Below are positions 36,108 through 44,997 of a DNA stretch of 64,000 nt, piece after piece; the first letter of the stretch is position 1, and every line of letters begins with the position of its first letter. Under the pieces are notes generated by a model. It worked only from the letters and a program-made list of their open reading frames with translations, was not told where the DNA came from and did no database searches. Position numbers and translations under genes: made by a program. Source of the DNA: Hyphomicrobiales bacterium (lineage in GTDB: Bacteria > Pseudomonadota > Alphaproteobacteria > Rhizobiales > Ancalomicrobiaceae). Location: positions 305,638 to 369,637 of the forward strand of contig JAJTBO010000003.1 in assembly GCA_021286855.1 (NCBI GenBank), given 5' to 3'.

Positions 36108-36228
36108 GGAACTGTCCTCCTCGTGACCGGCGCGACGCGCCACCTCGAACGATTGTCGGAAAGGCGACCGTCCGTCGCCCCTCGCGTCCTACCTTGCGAA
36201 AACCGTGCCGAAATCCGGCCGGCGGCGG

Positions 36229-36250
36229 GCCGGGGCGCCGGCGCCCCGGC
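36229..36250. other. Perfect 22-base GC palindrome between fixC and fixX
   Basis: A perfect dyad centred on GGCGCC|GGCGCC starts nine bases after the fixC stop. As RNA it would form a stable hairpin of about nine pairs. No T-run follows on the minus strand, so it may be an intercistronic stabiliser. Upstream of fixX it is followed by CGGCAC-N5-TCGC (36210-36196), a weak -24/-12 match. Confidence 0.5.
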
Positions 36251-36258
36251 GGACCGCG

Positions 36259-37566
36259 TCAGCGCCAGGCGAAGGCGAGCTTCACCGCGTCCGAGATCAG
36301 GCCCAGCCGCGAGCGCTTCTCGATGAAGTTCTTCATCGTCTTCTTCTCCATCTCCAGCTTCGGCGTGCCGTCGACGCGCAGATAGTTCTGCGCCGCCTTG
36401 GAGATCAGCTCGGGGTAGGAGAGGAAGAAGTTCTTCGAATTGGTATGGAAGAGACCCGGCATGTCCTTGTATTTCTTGAGATCCTTCATCAGGAAGGACT
36501 CGTCGAGGAGCTCCTTGTAGAGCTTCAGGTTCTCCTTGGTCGGCGCGTCGCGGCCGGCTTTCAGGCGATGGATCGCCTCGCCGGCGAGACGGCCGGAGGT
36601 CATGGCGAGGTTGGAGCCCTCGCGATGGATGGCGTTGTTGAAGTGGGCGGCGTCGCCGACCACGACCCAGCCGTCGCCGTAGAGCTGCGGGATCGCCTTG
36701 AAGCCGCCTTCCGGAATCAGGTGGGCGGCGTATTCCTTGACCTCGGAGCCGGCGAGCAGCGGCGCGATCGAGGGATGGTTCTTGAAGGCCTCGAGCATCG
36801 CGTAAGGGCTTTCGCGGCTTTCGGCGAAGTCGGAAACCAGACACCCGAGACCGACGGAGATGCTCTCTCGGTTGGTATAGACGAAGCCGAGGCCGGTCAT
36901 GCCCTTGGAGAAGGTGCCGACCATCTCGATGACGCAGCCTTCGTCGCCGCTCAGATTGAAGCGGCTCTCGATCGTCTCGGCCGGCAGGAAGTGCATCTCC
37001 TTGACGGCGAGGGCGACGTTCTCCGCCTTCGGCATCTCGCGCAGACCCGCGCGGGTGCCGAGCAGGCCGTTGACGCCCTCGGCGAGCACCACCACGTCGG
37101 CCCGGAGCACGCCGCCGGCGCGGTCGGTCTTCACCCCGACGCATTTGCCGGTCGAGTCCATCAGGAGGTCGGTGACCGTGGTCTCGGTCAGGACGGTGAC
37201 GCCGACTTCGCGGCACTTGCGCGAAAACCACTTGTCGAACTGGGCGCGGACGATGGTGTAGCGGTTCGGCTTCTCTTCGTTGAAGTCGTCCGACCGATAC
37301 TGCATCGCGGTGTGGCCACGATCGTCCATGATCCAGAAGCGCTGCTCGATGATGTGGCGTTCGAGCGGCGCGTCCTCGCGGAAGTTCGGAATGATCTTCT
37401 CGAGCATGGACGCGTACATGATCGCGCCCTGGACGTTCTTCGAGCCCGGATATTCGCCGCGCTCGAGCTGCAGCACCTTGAGGCCGCGGGAGGCCATGGT
37501 GTAGGCGGCGGCGTTGCCGGCCATGCCCGCGCCCACGACGATGGCGTCGAACTTTTCCTCGATCAT
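36259..37566 (-). CDS. fixC: Electron transfer flavoprotein-quinone oxidoreductase FixC
   Basis: A 435-residue flavoprotein. The FAD dinucleotide fold is at the N-terminus ([19 protein letters not shown]), with [19 protein letters not shown] (about residue 310) closing the FAD site. With FixX it forms the quinone-reducing branch of the FixABCX complex at the inner membrane. Gap of 25 bases to fixB. Confidence 0.95.
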   Translation of the reverse strand: MIEEKFDAIVVGAGMAGNAAAYTMASRGLKVLQLERGEYPGSKNVQGAIMYASMLEKIIPNFREDAPLERHIIEQRFWIMDDRGHTAMQYRSDDFNEEKPNRYTIVRAQFDKWFSRKCREVGVTVLTETTVTDLLMDSTGKCVGVKTDRAGGVLRADVVVLAEGVNGLLGTRAGLREMPKAENVALAVKEMHFLPAETIESRFNLSGDEGCVIEMVGTFSKGMTGLGFVYTNRESISVGLGCLVSDFAESRESPYAMLEAFKNHPSIAPLLAGSEVKEYAAHLIPEGGFKAIPQLYGDGWVVVGDAAHFNNAIHREGSNLAMTSGRLAGEAIHRLKAGRDAPTKENLKLYKELLDESFLMKDLKKYKDMPGLFHTNSKNFFLSYPELISKAAQNYLRVDGTPKLEMEKKTMKNFIEKRSRLGLISDAVKLAFAWR

Positions 37567-37591
37567 CGGTCGATCTCCAGAGGGCTCGGGC

Positions 37592-38701
37592 TCAGCCGGC
37601 GAGCTTGTCGCGGTTGTGGGGCGAGAGGCGGCGGGTGAAGGCCTCGGTCAGGGCCGGCAGGAAGCGCACCGCGTCGGTGACGACGCCGACATGGGCGAAG
37701 TCGAAGATCGGGGCGTTCTTGTCGGTGTTGATGGCGACGATCATGTCGGCGCCCTCGACGCCGACCCGATGCTGGATCGCGCCGGAGATGCCGGCGGCGA
37801 TGTAGAGCTTCGGACGGATCGTCTTGCCGGTCTGGCCGATCTGACGCTCGGCCGGCATCCAGCCCTTCTGGACGAGCGGGCGCGAGCAGCCGTATTCGGC
37901 GCCGAGCGCCTTGGCGAGGTTCTTGACCAGTTGGAGGTTCTCCATCGCGCCCATGCCGAGGCCGCCGGCGACGACGATGTCGGCATAGGCGAGGTTGACC
38001 TTGCCCGCCTCGCGGTCGGCGACGAAGGAGAGGATCTTCGTCACGATGTCCTCTTCCGCCATGTTCAGCGGATGGGTGATCACCCGGCCGATCGGCTTTT
38101 CCTCGCGCTTCGGCATGGCCATGACGCGGGGCCGGATGGTCGCCATCTGCGGGCGGAAGTTCAGCGTGTAGATGGTGCAGAGCAGCGAGCCGCCGAAGGT
38201 CGGGCGCGTCGCGGCGAGCGACTTGTCGGCGTCGACGGCGAGCTCGGTGCAGTCGGCGGTGAGGCCGGTCAGGAGCGTCGTGGCGACCGAGCCGGCGAGG
38301 TCGCGGCCGAGGGTGGTCGCGCCGAGCAGCAGGATCTCAGGCTTGAAGGTGTTGACCAGATCGGTCAGGCCCTTGGAGAAGGGCTCGTTGCGATAGTCGG
38401 CGAGAAGCTCGTCCTCCATCAGATAGACGAGATCGGCGCCGTAGGCGAAGCTCTCGGCGATGGCGTGGTTGGTCGCCTCGCCCTTCGGCCCGAGGATCGC
38501 GCCGGCGAGTTCGACGCCGAGCTTGTCGGCCAGCTTGCGGCCTTCGCCGAGCAGCTCCCAGGACACGGGATGGACCACCCCGCGTTCGACCTCGATGAAC
38601 ACCCAGACGCCCTTGTAGGCCTTGAAGTGTTCGGGCAGTTCCTTCTTCATTCCGGCGCGGCCGCCGGCGGCGGGAGCGGGCGTGTTCGCGGCAGTGGACA
38701 T
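37592..38701 (-). CDS. fixB: Electron transfer flavoprotein alpha subunit FixB
   Basis: A 369-residue ETF alpha chain. The C-terminal FAD-binding region is clear: [15 protein letters not shown] (about residue 245), [26 protein letters not shown], and [14 protein letters not shown]. The first 18 residues are an Ala/Pro-rich extension. The start ATG is supported by GGGGAACCC spacing. It pairs with FixA to oxidise NADH. Confidence 0.95.
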   Translation of the reverse strand: MSTAANTPAPAAGGRAGMKKELPEHFKAYKGVWVFIEVERGVVHPVSWELLGEGRKLADKLGVELAGAILGPKGEATNHAIAESFAYGADLVYLMEDELLADYRNEPFSKGLTDLVNTFKPEILLLGATTLGRDLAGSVATTLLTGLTADCTELAVDADKSLAATRPTFGGSLLCTIYTLNFRPQMATIRPRVMAMPKREEKPIGRVITHPLNMAEEDIVTKILSFVADREAGKVNLAYADIVVAGGLGMGAMENLQLVKNLAKALGAEYGCSRPLVQKGWMPAERQIGQTGKTIRPKLYIAAGISGAIQHRVGVEGADMIVAINTDKNAPIFDFAHVGVVTDAVRFLPALTEAFTRRLSPHNRDKLAG

Positions 38702-38718
38702 GGGTTCCCCTCCCCGTC

Positions 38719-39570
38719 TCAGAGCGTCTGATGGAGTTCGACGAGCTCGCCCTCGAGGGCGGGCAGTTGCCCGAAGATCGTCTCGATGAGCGCGTCGGCG
38801 GTGTCGATGGCGGCGGGTTGGATCTCGACCTGCTTGGCCTTCTCGGCGCGGGGGCTCGGCGCGAAGACGCGCTTGACCACGGTCGGCGAGCCGCGCAGGC
38901 CGCATTTCAGGATGTCCTCGATGCCGGCGTCCTGGGCCGACCAGACGACGAGCTCGGCGCGGGCGGCGCGCAGCGCGTCGCTCATCGAACCGCGGCGCAT
39001 CTCGTTGACGCCCTCGAGCATGGTGATCAGCACCGGCAGCTTGGTCTCCAGCACCTGGACGCCGCCCTCGGCGCGGCGCTCGACGCGGATCTTGCCGCCG
39101 GCGAGATCGACGTCGGAGATCTTCGAGACATAGGTCAGCTGCAGGAAGTTGCGGCGCTTGGCGATGCCGGGGCCGACCTGGGCGGTGTCGCCGTCGATGG
39201 TCTGCTTGCCGGTGAAGACGATGTCGGGCGCGCCGAAGGTCTCGCCGATCTTGGCGATCGCCTGGGCGAGCGCGTAAGAGGTGGCGAGCGTGTCGGAGCC
39301 GGCGAAGAAGCGGTCGGTCAGGAGCACCGCGCGATCGGCGCCGAAGGTCAGCGCCTTGCGCAAGGAGTCCTCGGCCATCGGCGGGCCCATGGTCAGGACC
39401 GTCACCTCGCCGCCGTGCTTGTCACGCAGCCGCAACGCCTCTTCGAGCGCGAAGAGGTCGTAGGGGTTGATGATGGTCGGCACGCCCTGACGCATGATCG
39501 TGTTGGTCACGGGGTGGACGCGGATCTGGGCGCTGTCCGGAACCTGCTTGATGCAGACGACGATGTGCAT
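38719..39570 (-). CDS. fixA: Electron transfer flavoprotein beta subunit FixA
   Basis: A 283-residue ETF beta chain, the NADH-reacting side of the bifurcating complex. [20 protein letters not shown] opens the protein; [17 protein letters not shown] and [15 protein letters not shown] are typical. First gene of fixABCX. It has a sigma-54 promoter 64 bases upstream and a NifA box about 95 bases further, so expression should follow nitrogen-fixing conditions. Confidence 0.95.
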   Translation of the reverse strand: MHIVVCIKQVPDSAQIRVHPVTNTIMRQGVPTIINPYDLFALEEALRLRDKHGGEVTVLTMGPPMAEDSLRKALTFGADRAVLLTDRFFAGSDTLATSYALAQAIAKIGETFGAPDIVFTGKQTIDGDTAQVGPGIAKRRNFLQLTYVSKISDVDLAGGKIRVERRAEGGVQVLETKLPVLITMLEGVNEMRRGSMSDALRAARAELVVWSAQDAGIEDILKCGLRGSPTVVKRVFAPSPRAEKAKQVEIQPAAIDTADALIETIFGQLPALEGELVELHQTL

Positions 39571-39633
39571 GCCGCCTCTCCTCGATCTCGTCGCCGGTCG
39601 CAAGTGGACCACCGGCTCTTCGGGGAGGGATAC

Positions 39634-39648
39634 GCATCAGTCGTGCCA
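39634..39648 (-). promoter_or_regulatory. Sigma-54 promoter of fixABCX
   Basis: On the minus strand TGGCAC-GACTG-ATGC matches the -24/-12 consensus (TGGCAC-N5-TTGC) at all but one position. It is 64 bases from the fixA start and has a NifA box about 90 bases upstream. Confidence 0.8.
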
Positions 39649-39652
39649 AACG

Positions 39653-39674
39653 AAAAAACGGCGGAAAACCGCCG
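39653..39674 (-). terminator. Intrinsic terminator of the DsbA-like gene
   Basis: On the minus strand a six-base stem CGGCGG-TTTT-CCGCCG is followed directly by TTTTTT. It ends transcription of the upstream DsbA-like gene. It stands just four bases before the fixA -24 element, insulating the fix operon. Confidence 0.8.
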
Positions 39675-39735
39675 CTTTCATTGTCTGTAAGTAATTTTTC
39701 GGAAGACTTTGGTCGGCCGACATTGCGACCGACCT

Positions 39736-39751
39736 TGTCGCAAATCCGACA
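39736..39751 (-). promoter_or_regulatory. NifA upstream activator site of fixA
   Basis: On the minus strand the site reads TGTCGGATTTGCGACA, a perfect TGT-N4-T-N5-ACA. It is centred about 95 bases upstream of the -24 element. It lies between the terminator and the end of the DsbA-like gene and overlaps a perfect seven-base inverted repeat (TTGCGAC-N7-GTCGCAA). Confidence 0.8.
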
Positions 39752-39762
39752 GGCGCGGCGCG

Positions 39763-40389
39763 TCACCGCCTGCGGCGCGCGTCGGCGATCGCCTGACGGA
39801 AGCCGGCGGCGTCGAGGACGCCGGGGAAGACGAAGGAGCCGATGACGAAGGCCGGCGTGCCGGGAAAACCGAAGGCTTCGGCCTGAGCGCCGTTGCGGGC
39901 GACGAGAGCGTCGAAGGCGGCCGTGTCGGTGGCGATGTCGGCGTCGAGGCGGGCGCGGTCGAGGCCGGCGGAAGCGATCTCGGCGTCGAGGCGGGCGGCG
40001 TCGGGCCGGCCCTTCACCGCCATCAGCCGATCGTGCAGCGCGGCGAAGCGATCCTGCCGGCGGGCGCTCCACACGGCGCGGGCGGCCCTGGTCGAGATCT
40101 CGCCGAAGATCGGCCAATCCTTCATCAGGATCGCCACCTTGCCGTCCTTCTTCGCGACGTCCTTCAGGATCGGTTCGACCTTCTTGCAGAACGGGCACTG
40201 GTAGTCGAACCAGACCGCGACGGCGACGTCGCCCTGCGGGTTGCCGAGGACGGGCACGTCGGGATCGGCGAAGACGGCGGCGGGATCGACGCCGGCGCGG
40301 GCGGCGCGCGGCGCGAGGGCGGCGAGGCCGGCGGAGGCCGCGCCGAGAAGGAACAGGCGGCGATCGAACGACGAAGATGCGAGGGACAA
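39763..40389 (-). CDS. DsbA-family thiol oxidoreductase, exported
   Basis: A 208-residue thioredoxin-fold protein with active site CPFC (in YQCPFCKKV, about residue 70) and cis-proline loop GTPAF. The N-terminus is a signal peptide with twin arginines (DRRLFLLGAASAGLAAL, cleavage after ARA), possibly Tat. The start is a TTG five bases behind GGAGG. It belongs to the DsbA/ScsC-like group (DSBA oxidoreductase without large helical insert). It precedes fixABCX on the same strand but is separated by a terminator. Confidence 0.87.
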   Translation of the reverse strand: MSLASSSFDRRLFLLGAASAGLAALAPRAARAGVDPAAVFADPDVPVLGNPQGDVAVAVWFDYQCPFCKKVEPILKDVAKKDGKVAILMKDWPIFGEISTRAARAVWSARRQDRFAALHDRLMAVKGRPDAARLDAEIASAGLDRARLDADIATDTAAFDALVARNGAQAEAFGFPGTPAFVIGSFVFPGVLDAAGFRQAIADARRRR

Positions 40390-40541
40390 GCGGGCCTCCG
40401 AAGCGAAGAAACGCCGATGCTGCGGCGCAAATCGACGCTAGGCCGGGCCGATCGGCGACGCCAGTGACGATGCCGTGACGCCGACGTGAAACCACGAATC
40501 CCGCTCTTGCCTTCGCTGCGACGGTCTACGATAGTAGTCGT

Positions 40542-41108
40542 ATGGATACTTTGATGGACGAAACGGAACATCGCCTCGCCCGCCGGATCCGCTTCGAGCG
40601 GGAGACGCGCGGCTGGTCTTTGGCCGACCTCGCCGAACGCGCCGGCGTCGCCAAGGCGACGGTCGGCAAGATCGAGCGCGAGGAGGCGAGCCCGACGGCG
40701 GCGATCCTGGTCCGGATCGCCACCGCCTTCGACCTCACCCTCGCCGGCCTGATGGTGCGGGCGGAGGCCGACGTCGGCCGGGTGATGCGCGCGGCGGATC
40801 GGGCCGAATGGCGGGATCCCGACACGGGCTACATTCGTCGTCAGGTGTTCCGCCATCCCGACCATCCGGTCGAACTGGTCGAGGTGACGATGCCGGCGCA
40901 TCGCTCGGTGCGGCTGCCGGCGGCTTCCTATGGTTTCATCCGTCAGGTGCTCTGGGTGCGCGACGGACGCATGACGATCGTCGAGGGCGAGACGCGCCAT
41001 GATCTCGGCCCCGGCGACGCGCTCGGCTTCGGCCCGCCGGCCGACACCACCCTCGCCAACGAGACCGACAGCCCCGCGACCTATGTCGTCGCCCTCGCCC
41101 GGAGTTGA
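40542..41108 (+). CDS. XRE-family regulator with cupin domain
   Basis: A 188-residue regulator: HTH_3 domain at about residues 12-66 (WSLADLAERAGVAKATVGKIEREEASPT), then a cupin domain (about 110-185). Members of this group sense small metabolites and often regulate the adjacent gene. The first ATG overlaps an inverted repeat TACGA-N6-TCGTA and has no ribosome binding site, so the message may be leaderless; a second in-frame ATG lies 12 bases on. The acetyltransferase gene follows after six bases. Confidence 0.85.
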   Translation: MDTLMDETEHRLARRIRFERETRGWSLADLAERAGVAKATVGKIEREEASPTAAILVRIATAFDLTLAGLMVRAEADVGRVMRAADRAEWRDPDTGYIRRQVFRHPDHPVELVEVTMPAHRSVRLPAASYGFIRQVLWVRDGRMTIVEGETRHDLGPGDALGFGPPADTTLANETDSPATYVVALARS

Positions 41109-41114
41109 CCGCCG

Positions 41115-41651
41115 ATGACCGCGCTCGCCGCCCCCCGCATCGAACCGCTCGCCGACACGCCGGCGATCCGCGCCGCGCTCGCCGATCTCCTGATCGAGAC
41201 GGTGGCGGCCGGCGGATCGGTGACGTTCCTGCATCCGCTGGCGCGGGAGGAGGCTGAAGCGTTCTGGGCGGGATCGCTGGCGGCGGCGGCGCGCGGCGAA
41301 CGGATCGTCTACGGCGCCTTCGACGGGGAGAGGCTGGTCTCGACCCTCACGCTCCTGCTGGCCAGCCCGCAAAATCAGCCGCATCGCGGCGAGCTCGCGA
41401 AGATGATGACGCGCGTCGTCGATCGCGGACGTGGGCACGCGATGGCGCTGATCCGCCGCGCCGAGAGGGACGCGATCGCGCGCGGCAAGACGCTGTTGAT
41501 GCTCGACACGGCGAGCGACGCGGGCGCGGCCGGGCTCTACGAGAAGGCCGGCTTCAGCTTCGCCGGCGAGATCCCCGACTATGCGCTGAAGCCGCACGGC
41601 GGGCTGACCGGCGCGTGCTTCTATTGGAAGCGGATCGGCTCGGCCGACTGA
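41115..41651 (+). CDS. GNAT-family N-acetyltransferase
   Basis: A 178-residue acetyltransferase. The acetyl-CoA region is around KMMTRVVDRGRGHAMALIRRAE (about residue 97-120) and the GLYEKAGFSFAGEIPDYAL segment is typical of GNAT C-termini. Probably co-transcribed with and regulated by the XRE-cupin protein. Its 3' end overlaps the convergent lysR gene by 31 bases. Substrate unknown. Confidence 0.83.
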   Translation: MTALAAPRIEPLADTPAIRAALADLLIETVAAGGSVTFLHPLAREEAEAFWAGSLAAAARGERIVYGAFDGERLVSTLTLLLASPQNQPHRGELAKMMTRVVDRGRGHAMALIRRAERDAIARGKTLLMLDTASDAGAAGLYEKAGFSFAGEIPDYALKPHGGLTGACFYWKRIGSAD

Positions 41652-42532
41652 TCGCCGGGGCGCAGGGCGGCGTGGAAGGCCTCGGCGACGCGGCTCGGGG
41701 TGCGATGGGCGTGGCGCAGCAGGTGGAAGTCGCGTTCGGCCAGCGTCGACGCCAGGGCGACGAGGCGGCCTGAGGCGATCGCCGGATCGGCGACCAGCGA
41801 CGACAGCGCCGCGACTCCGCCGCCGAAGCCGACCGCCTCGAGGATCGCCTCGTTGGACGGCAGTTCCAGCGCCACCTGCAATCGATCGAGCGCGACGCCG
41901 CGCCGCGCCAGCGCGGCGGCGAGTTCGGAGCGGGTGCCGGAGCCGGCCTCGCGCAGCACCCAATCGAGGCCGGCGAGGTCGGCGGCGGCGAGGTCGCGCC
42001 GTCCGGCGAGCGGATGACCGGGCGCGGCGACCAGCACCAGACGATCGTGACCGACGCGCAGGCGGGTCGCCGACGGCGCTTCGATCGCGCCTTCGACGAG
42101 GCCGATCTCGACGTCGCCCTCCTCGACGGCGCGGGCGACGGAGGCGGTGTTGCCGATGGTCAGGCGAAACTCGACCTGCGGATGGCGCGCGCGGAAGGCG
42201 ACGAGGCGCTCGGGCAGCCAATGGGCGGCGATGGTGCGGCTGGCGCGGATGCGCAAGGGGCCGGCGACGTGGTCGGCGGTCGCGCCGAGCCGACGTACGG
42301 CGAGATCGACGCGGGCGAGCACGGCGCGCGCCTCGTCGAGGAAGAGGCGGCCGGCCTCGGTCAGGACGACGCGGCGGCCGACACGATCGAACAGGCGCAC
42401 GTCGTGGCGCTCCTCCAGAGCGCGGACGGCGGCGCTCACCGTCGATTGGGTCAGGCCCAGATCGACGGCGGCGCGGGTGACGTGCTGACGCTCGGCGACG
42501 GCGACGAAGATGCGGAGCTGTTCGAGCGTCAT
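41621..42532 (-). CDS. LysR-family transcriptional regulator
   Basis: A 303-residue LysR protein. N-terminal helix-turn-helix MTLEQLRIFVAVAERQHVTRAAVDLGLTQ (read up to residue 30) and a periplasmic-binding-like effector domain from about 90. It lies directly behind the YeiH-type transporter gene on the same strand (10-base gap); in many bacteria a YeiE/CysB-like LysR protein accompanies yeiH. Confidence 0.88.
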   Translation of the reverse strand: MTLEQLRIFVAVAERQHVTRAAVDLGLTQSTVSAAVRALEERHDVRLFDRVGRRVVLTEAGRLFLDEARAVLARVDLAVRRLGATADHVAGPLRIRASRTIAAHWLPERLVAFRARHPQVEFRLTIGNTASVARAVEEGDVEIGLVEGAIEAPSATRLRVGHDRLVLVAAPGHPLAGRRDLAAADLAGLDWVLREAGSGTRSELAAALARRGVALDRLQVALELPSNEAILEAVGFGGGVAALSSLVADPAIASGRLVALASTLAERDFHLLRHAHRTPSRVAEAFHAALRPGDQSAEPIRFQ

Positions 42533-42542
42533 GACGGTCTGA

Positions 42543-43568
42543 TCATCCGATGGTTTCGACGAGCGCCCAGGCCACCGTCGTGATGAAGATCCAGGCCGCC
42601 GCGCCGAGCGCCAGGGGGCGGATCCCTTCGGCGGCGATGCGGCGGACGTCGGTCAAGAGCCCCATCGCGGCCAGCGCCACGGTGAGCAGAAGGGTGGTGA
42701 GGGTCGTCGTCGCGGCGACGAGCGGGCGCGGCCAGTCGACGAGACCGCCGAGGCCGACGAGCGCGAGGAAGCCGAAGACGAACCACGGAAAGGGCGGGCG
42801 CAGCGCCGCTTCCCCCTCTTCGGCGCGGCGGCGGGCGAGGACGCCGAGCCCGAGCACCAGGGGGGCGAGCAGGACGACCCGGGAGAGCTTGGCGATCGTG
42901 CCGTATTGGCCGGCGGCGTCGCCGCCCTGGAAGGCGGCGGCGACGACCTGGGCGATCTCGTGGACGCTCGCCCCGACCCACAGGCCGTAGGCGTGCGGCG
43001 CGAGCGCCAGGGCGTGGCCGAGCACGGGGAGGAGCAGCATCGACAGCGTGCCGAACAGCGTCACGGTCGCCACCGCATAGGCGACGTCGGCCTCTTCGGC
43101 GCGGGTGACGGCGTTGGTGGCGACCACCGCGGAAGCGCCGCAGATCGAGGTGCCGGCGGCGATCAGCTCGGCGAGTTCGGGCCGGACGCCGAGCCGGCGG
43201 CCGAGCGCCACAGTGAAGGCGAAGGTGGCGAGAAGGGTGAGCGCCACCACCGCGAAGCCGCGCGCGCCGACCTCGAAGAGCCGGGTCGCGGTGACCTGGA
43301 AGCCGAGCAGGACGATCGCCAGACGCAGAAGCCGCCGCATGGCGAAGGCGACGCCGGCGGAGGCCACCGAGGCGAGGCCGACCGTGTTGCGCAGCAAGAC
43401 GCCGATGGCGACGCCGAGGATCATCGGCGAAACGAGGGCCAGGCTCGGAAGGCGGCGCAGGCCGAAGGCGACGCCGGCGACGGCGACGCAGAGCGCGAGG
43501 CCCGGCAGGAGTTCGAGCGCAGGACGAATTCGGAGCGGAGCGGCGGAACCGGCGAAGGGGAGCGACAT
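42543..43568 (-). CDS. YeiH-family putative sulfate/anion exporter
   Basis: A 341-residue membrane protein with about 10 helices of the YeiH (UPF0324) family. ELIAAGTSICGASAVVATNAV (about residue 115) and the signature VGASVHEIAQVVAA are both clear. Some family members have been annotated as sulfate exporters; the substrate is not firm. The start could be this ATG or one 39 bases upstream. It is paired with the LysR gene. Confidence 0.87.
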   Translation of the reverse strand: MSLPFAGSAAPLRIRPALELLPGLALCVAVAGVAFGLRRLPSLALVSPMILGVAIGVLLRNTVGLASVASAGVAFAMRRLLRLAIVLLGFQVTATRLFEVGARGFAVVALTLLATFAFTVALGRRLGVRPELAELIAAGTSICGASAVVATNAVTRAEEADVAYAVATVTLFGTLSMLLLPVLGHALALAPHAYGLWVGASVHEIAQVVAAAFQGGDAAGQYGTIAKLSRVVLLAPLVLGLGVLARRRAEEGEAALRPPFPWFVFGFLALVGLGGLVDWPRPLVAATTTLTTLLLTVALAAMGLLTDVRRIAAEGIRPLALGAAAWIFITTVAWALVETIG

Positions 43569-43649
43569 GGAGGAGCCTCGGGCGGACGGGATCGGGATCT
43601 CCTCCATGAAAAATTCCACCTCATCGCTCCAATGAATAAGTTCGATGAG

Positions 43650-43672
43650 TTCGTTCGTCCAGAACGAACGAA
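43650..43672. other. Hairpin between nifW and the yeiH-like gene
   Basis: A perfect nine-base stem (TTCGTTCGT with ACGAACGAA) around a five-base loop, 56 bases after the nifW stop. There is no strong T-run on either strand. It probably marks the 3' end of the nifU-W message. Confidence 0.5.
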
Positions 43673-43727
43673 AATCGCCGCCGGGTCGCGGCGGCGATCG
43701 ATCGGAACCGAGACGCTTTCGTTCGGC

Positions 43728-44117
43728 TCACTTCTCCGGGATCGGCGACAGGATGTCGTCGAGCGACACGAAGGCCTCGCCGGGCTTCACCGGGCGGGAC
43801 GGGTCGTGGTCCTGCAACACCTTGAAGACGCGTTCCTTCAAGGGGTTGGAGGTGACGAAGTCCTCGTAGGCGCGTTCCAGGAAGGTGCGGGCGCGGGCGG
43901 CGACGACCCGATCGGGCATGTCGTCGAAGTCCTCGGACGCCAGATACTGGCCCATCCGCTTCAGGATGTGCAGGCGGGCGGAGGCGAGCACCTTCGGATC
44001 GTACTTCACCTTCAGTTCGGCGAAGAAATCCTCGGCCGAGGAGCACTGCTTCAGCCGGGCGAGGATGTCCTTGATCACGACGGCGTTGGAGATGTCGCAG
44101 GAGGAGACTTCGGTCAT
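43728..44117 (-). CDS. nifW: Nitrogenase stabilising/protective protein NifW
   Basis: A 129-residue NifW. Characteristic parts are LKQCSSAEDFFAELKVKYDP, LHILKRMGQYL and NPLKERVFKVLQDHD. NifW protects or helps mature the MoFe protein under oxygen. Last gene of the iscA-nifU-S-V-cysE-nifW run, 26 bases after cysE. The first Met follows GAGATCCCCC. Confidence 0.93.
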   Translation of the reverse strand: MTEVSSCDISNAVVIKDILARLKQCSSAEDFFAELKVKYDPKVLASARLHILKRMGQYLASEDFDDMPDRVVAARARTFLERAYEDFVTSNPLKERVFKVLQDHDPSRPVKPGEAFVSLDDILSPIPEK

Positions 44118-44143
44118 GGGGGATCTCCGGTGGGCTCGGGGGA

Positions 44144-44953
44144 TCAATGGGAGACGGGTTGGTCGCTCGCCGGCTCGGTGGTCGGAGCGGCGGCGGCGCG
44201 TTCGGGCAGAACTTCGAACTCGACGCTGGGCTCGCGGTCGCCGGCGAGGCGAGCGAGGCGCATTTCGAGGAAGTCGATGCGGTCGACCAGCGCCGAGATC
44301 GCCTCGCCGACCGGATCGGGCATCAGATGATGGTCGAGGTCGATGCGGCCGGCGATGCGGCGGGGATGTTCGGCCCCGCGGACGATGCGGCCGGGGATGC
44401 CGACCACCGTCATCTCCGGCGGCACGTCCTCGATGACGACGGAATTCGCGCCGATGCGCGCGCCCGCGCCGACCCGGATCGGACCGAGGATCTTGGCCCC
44501 CGCCCCGACCAGGACGCCGTTCTCGAGGGTCGGATGGCGCTTGCCGGCGGTCCAGGAGACGCCGCCCAGGGTCACGCCGTGATAGAGGGTGACGTCGTCG
44601 CCGATCTCCGCCGTCTCGCCGACGACGACGCCGGCGCCGTGGTCGATGAAGAAGCGACGGCCGACGGTCGCGCCGGGGTGGATGTCGACATTGGTCAGGA
44701 AGCGCCCGAGCCACGACAGGAAGCGCGCCGAGAAGCGATGGCCGCGGCCCCACAGCGCGTGGGCGAGACGATGCCAGACGATGGCGTGGACGCCGGGATA
44801 GGTCAGCCAGATCTCCAGCGTGAAACGGGCGGCGGGATCGCGCGCCTTCACGCAGGCGACGTCCTCGCGGATCATCGCGAAGACGCCGGGGCGCGATGCG
44901 GCCGCGGCCGTCGGGGGAGCGGTGAAGGCGGGATCGAAGGGCACGTCGCTCAT
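44144..44953 (-). CDS. cysE: Serine O-acetyltransferase of the nif cluster
   Basis: A 269-residue SAT. The N-terminal helical part precedes hexapeptide repeats with [24 protein letters not shown] and [10 protein letters not shown], including the catalytic His-Asp region (DIHPGA, IDHG). It makes O-acetylserine for cysteine, the sulfur donor of NifS; a nif-linked copy is common. The start chosen is the ATG with AAGGAGAG at five bases; an ATG 48 bases upstream overlaps the nifV stop but has no ribosome binding site. The C-terminus is about 60 residues longer than the hexapeptide core. Confidence 0.9.
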   Translation of the reverse strand: MSDVPFDPAFTAPPTAAAASRPGVFAMIREDVACVKARDPAARFTLEIWLTYPGVHAIVWHRLAHALWGRGHRFSARFLSWLGRFLTNVDIHPGATVGRRFFIDHGAGVVVGETAEIGDDVTLYHGVTLGGVSWTAGKRHPTLENGVLVGAGAKILGPIRVGAGARIGANSVVIEDVPPEMTVVGIPGRIVRGAEHPRRIAGRIDLDHHLMPDPVGEAISALVDRIDFLEMRLARLAGDREPSVEFEVLPERAAAAPTTEPASDQPVSH

Positions 44954-44997
44954 GTCGCTCTCCTTCATCGTCGGCGCGTCGGGCGGCGCTGCGTCGC

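Noticed and set aside
36229..36250. fixC-fixX palindrome as an intrinsic terminator
   Set aside because: No T-run follows and fixX must be expressed with fixC; kept as a structural element only.
43728..44753. Longer 341-codon version of nifW
   Set aside because: The first 210 codons are an Arg-rich shadow of cysE; NifW similarity begins at the ATG at 44117.
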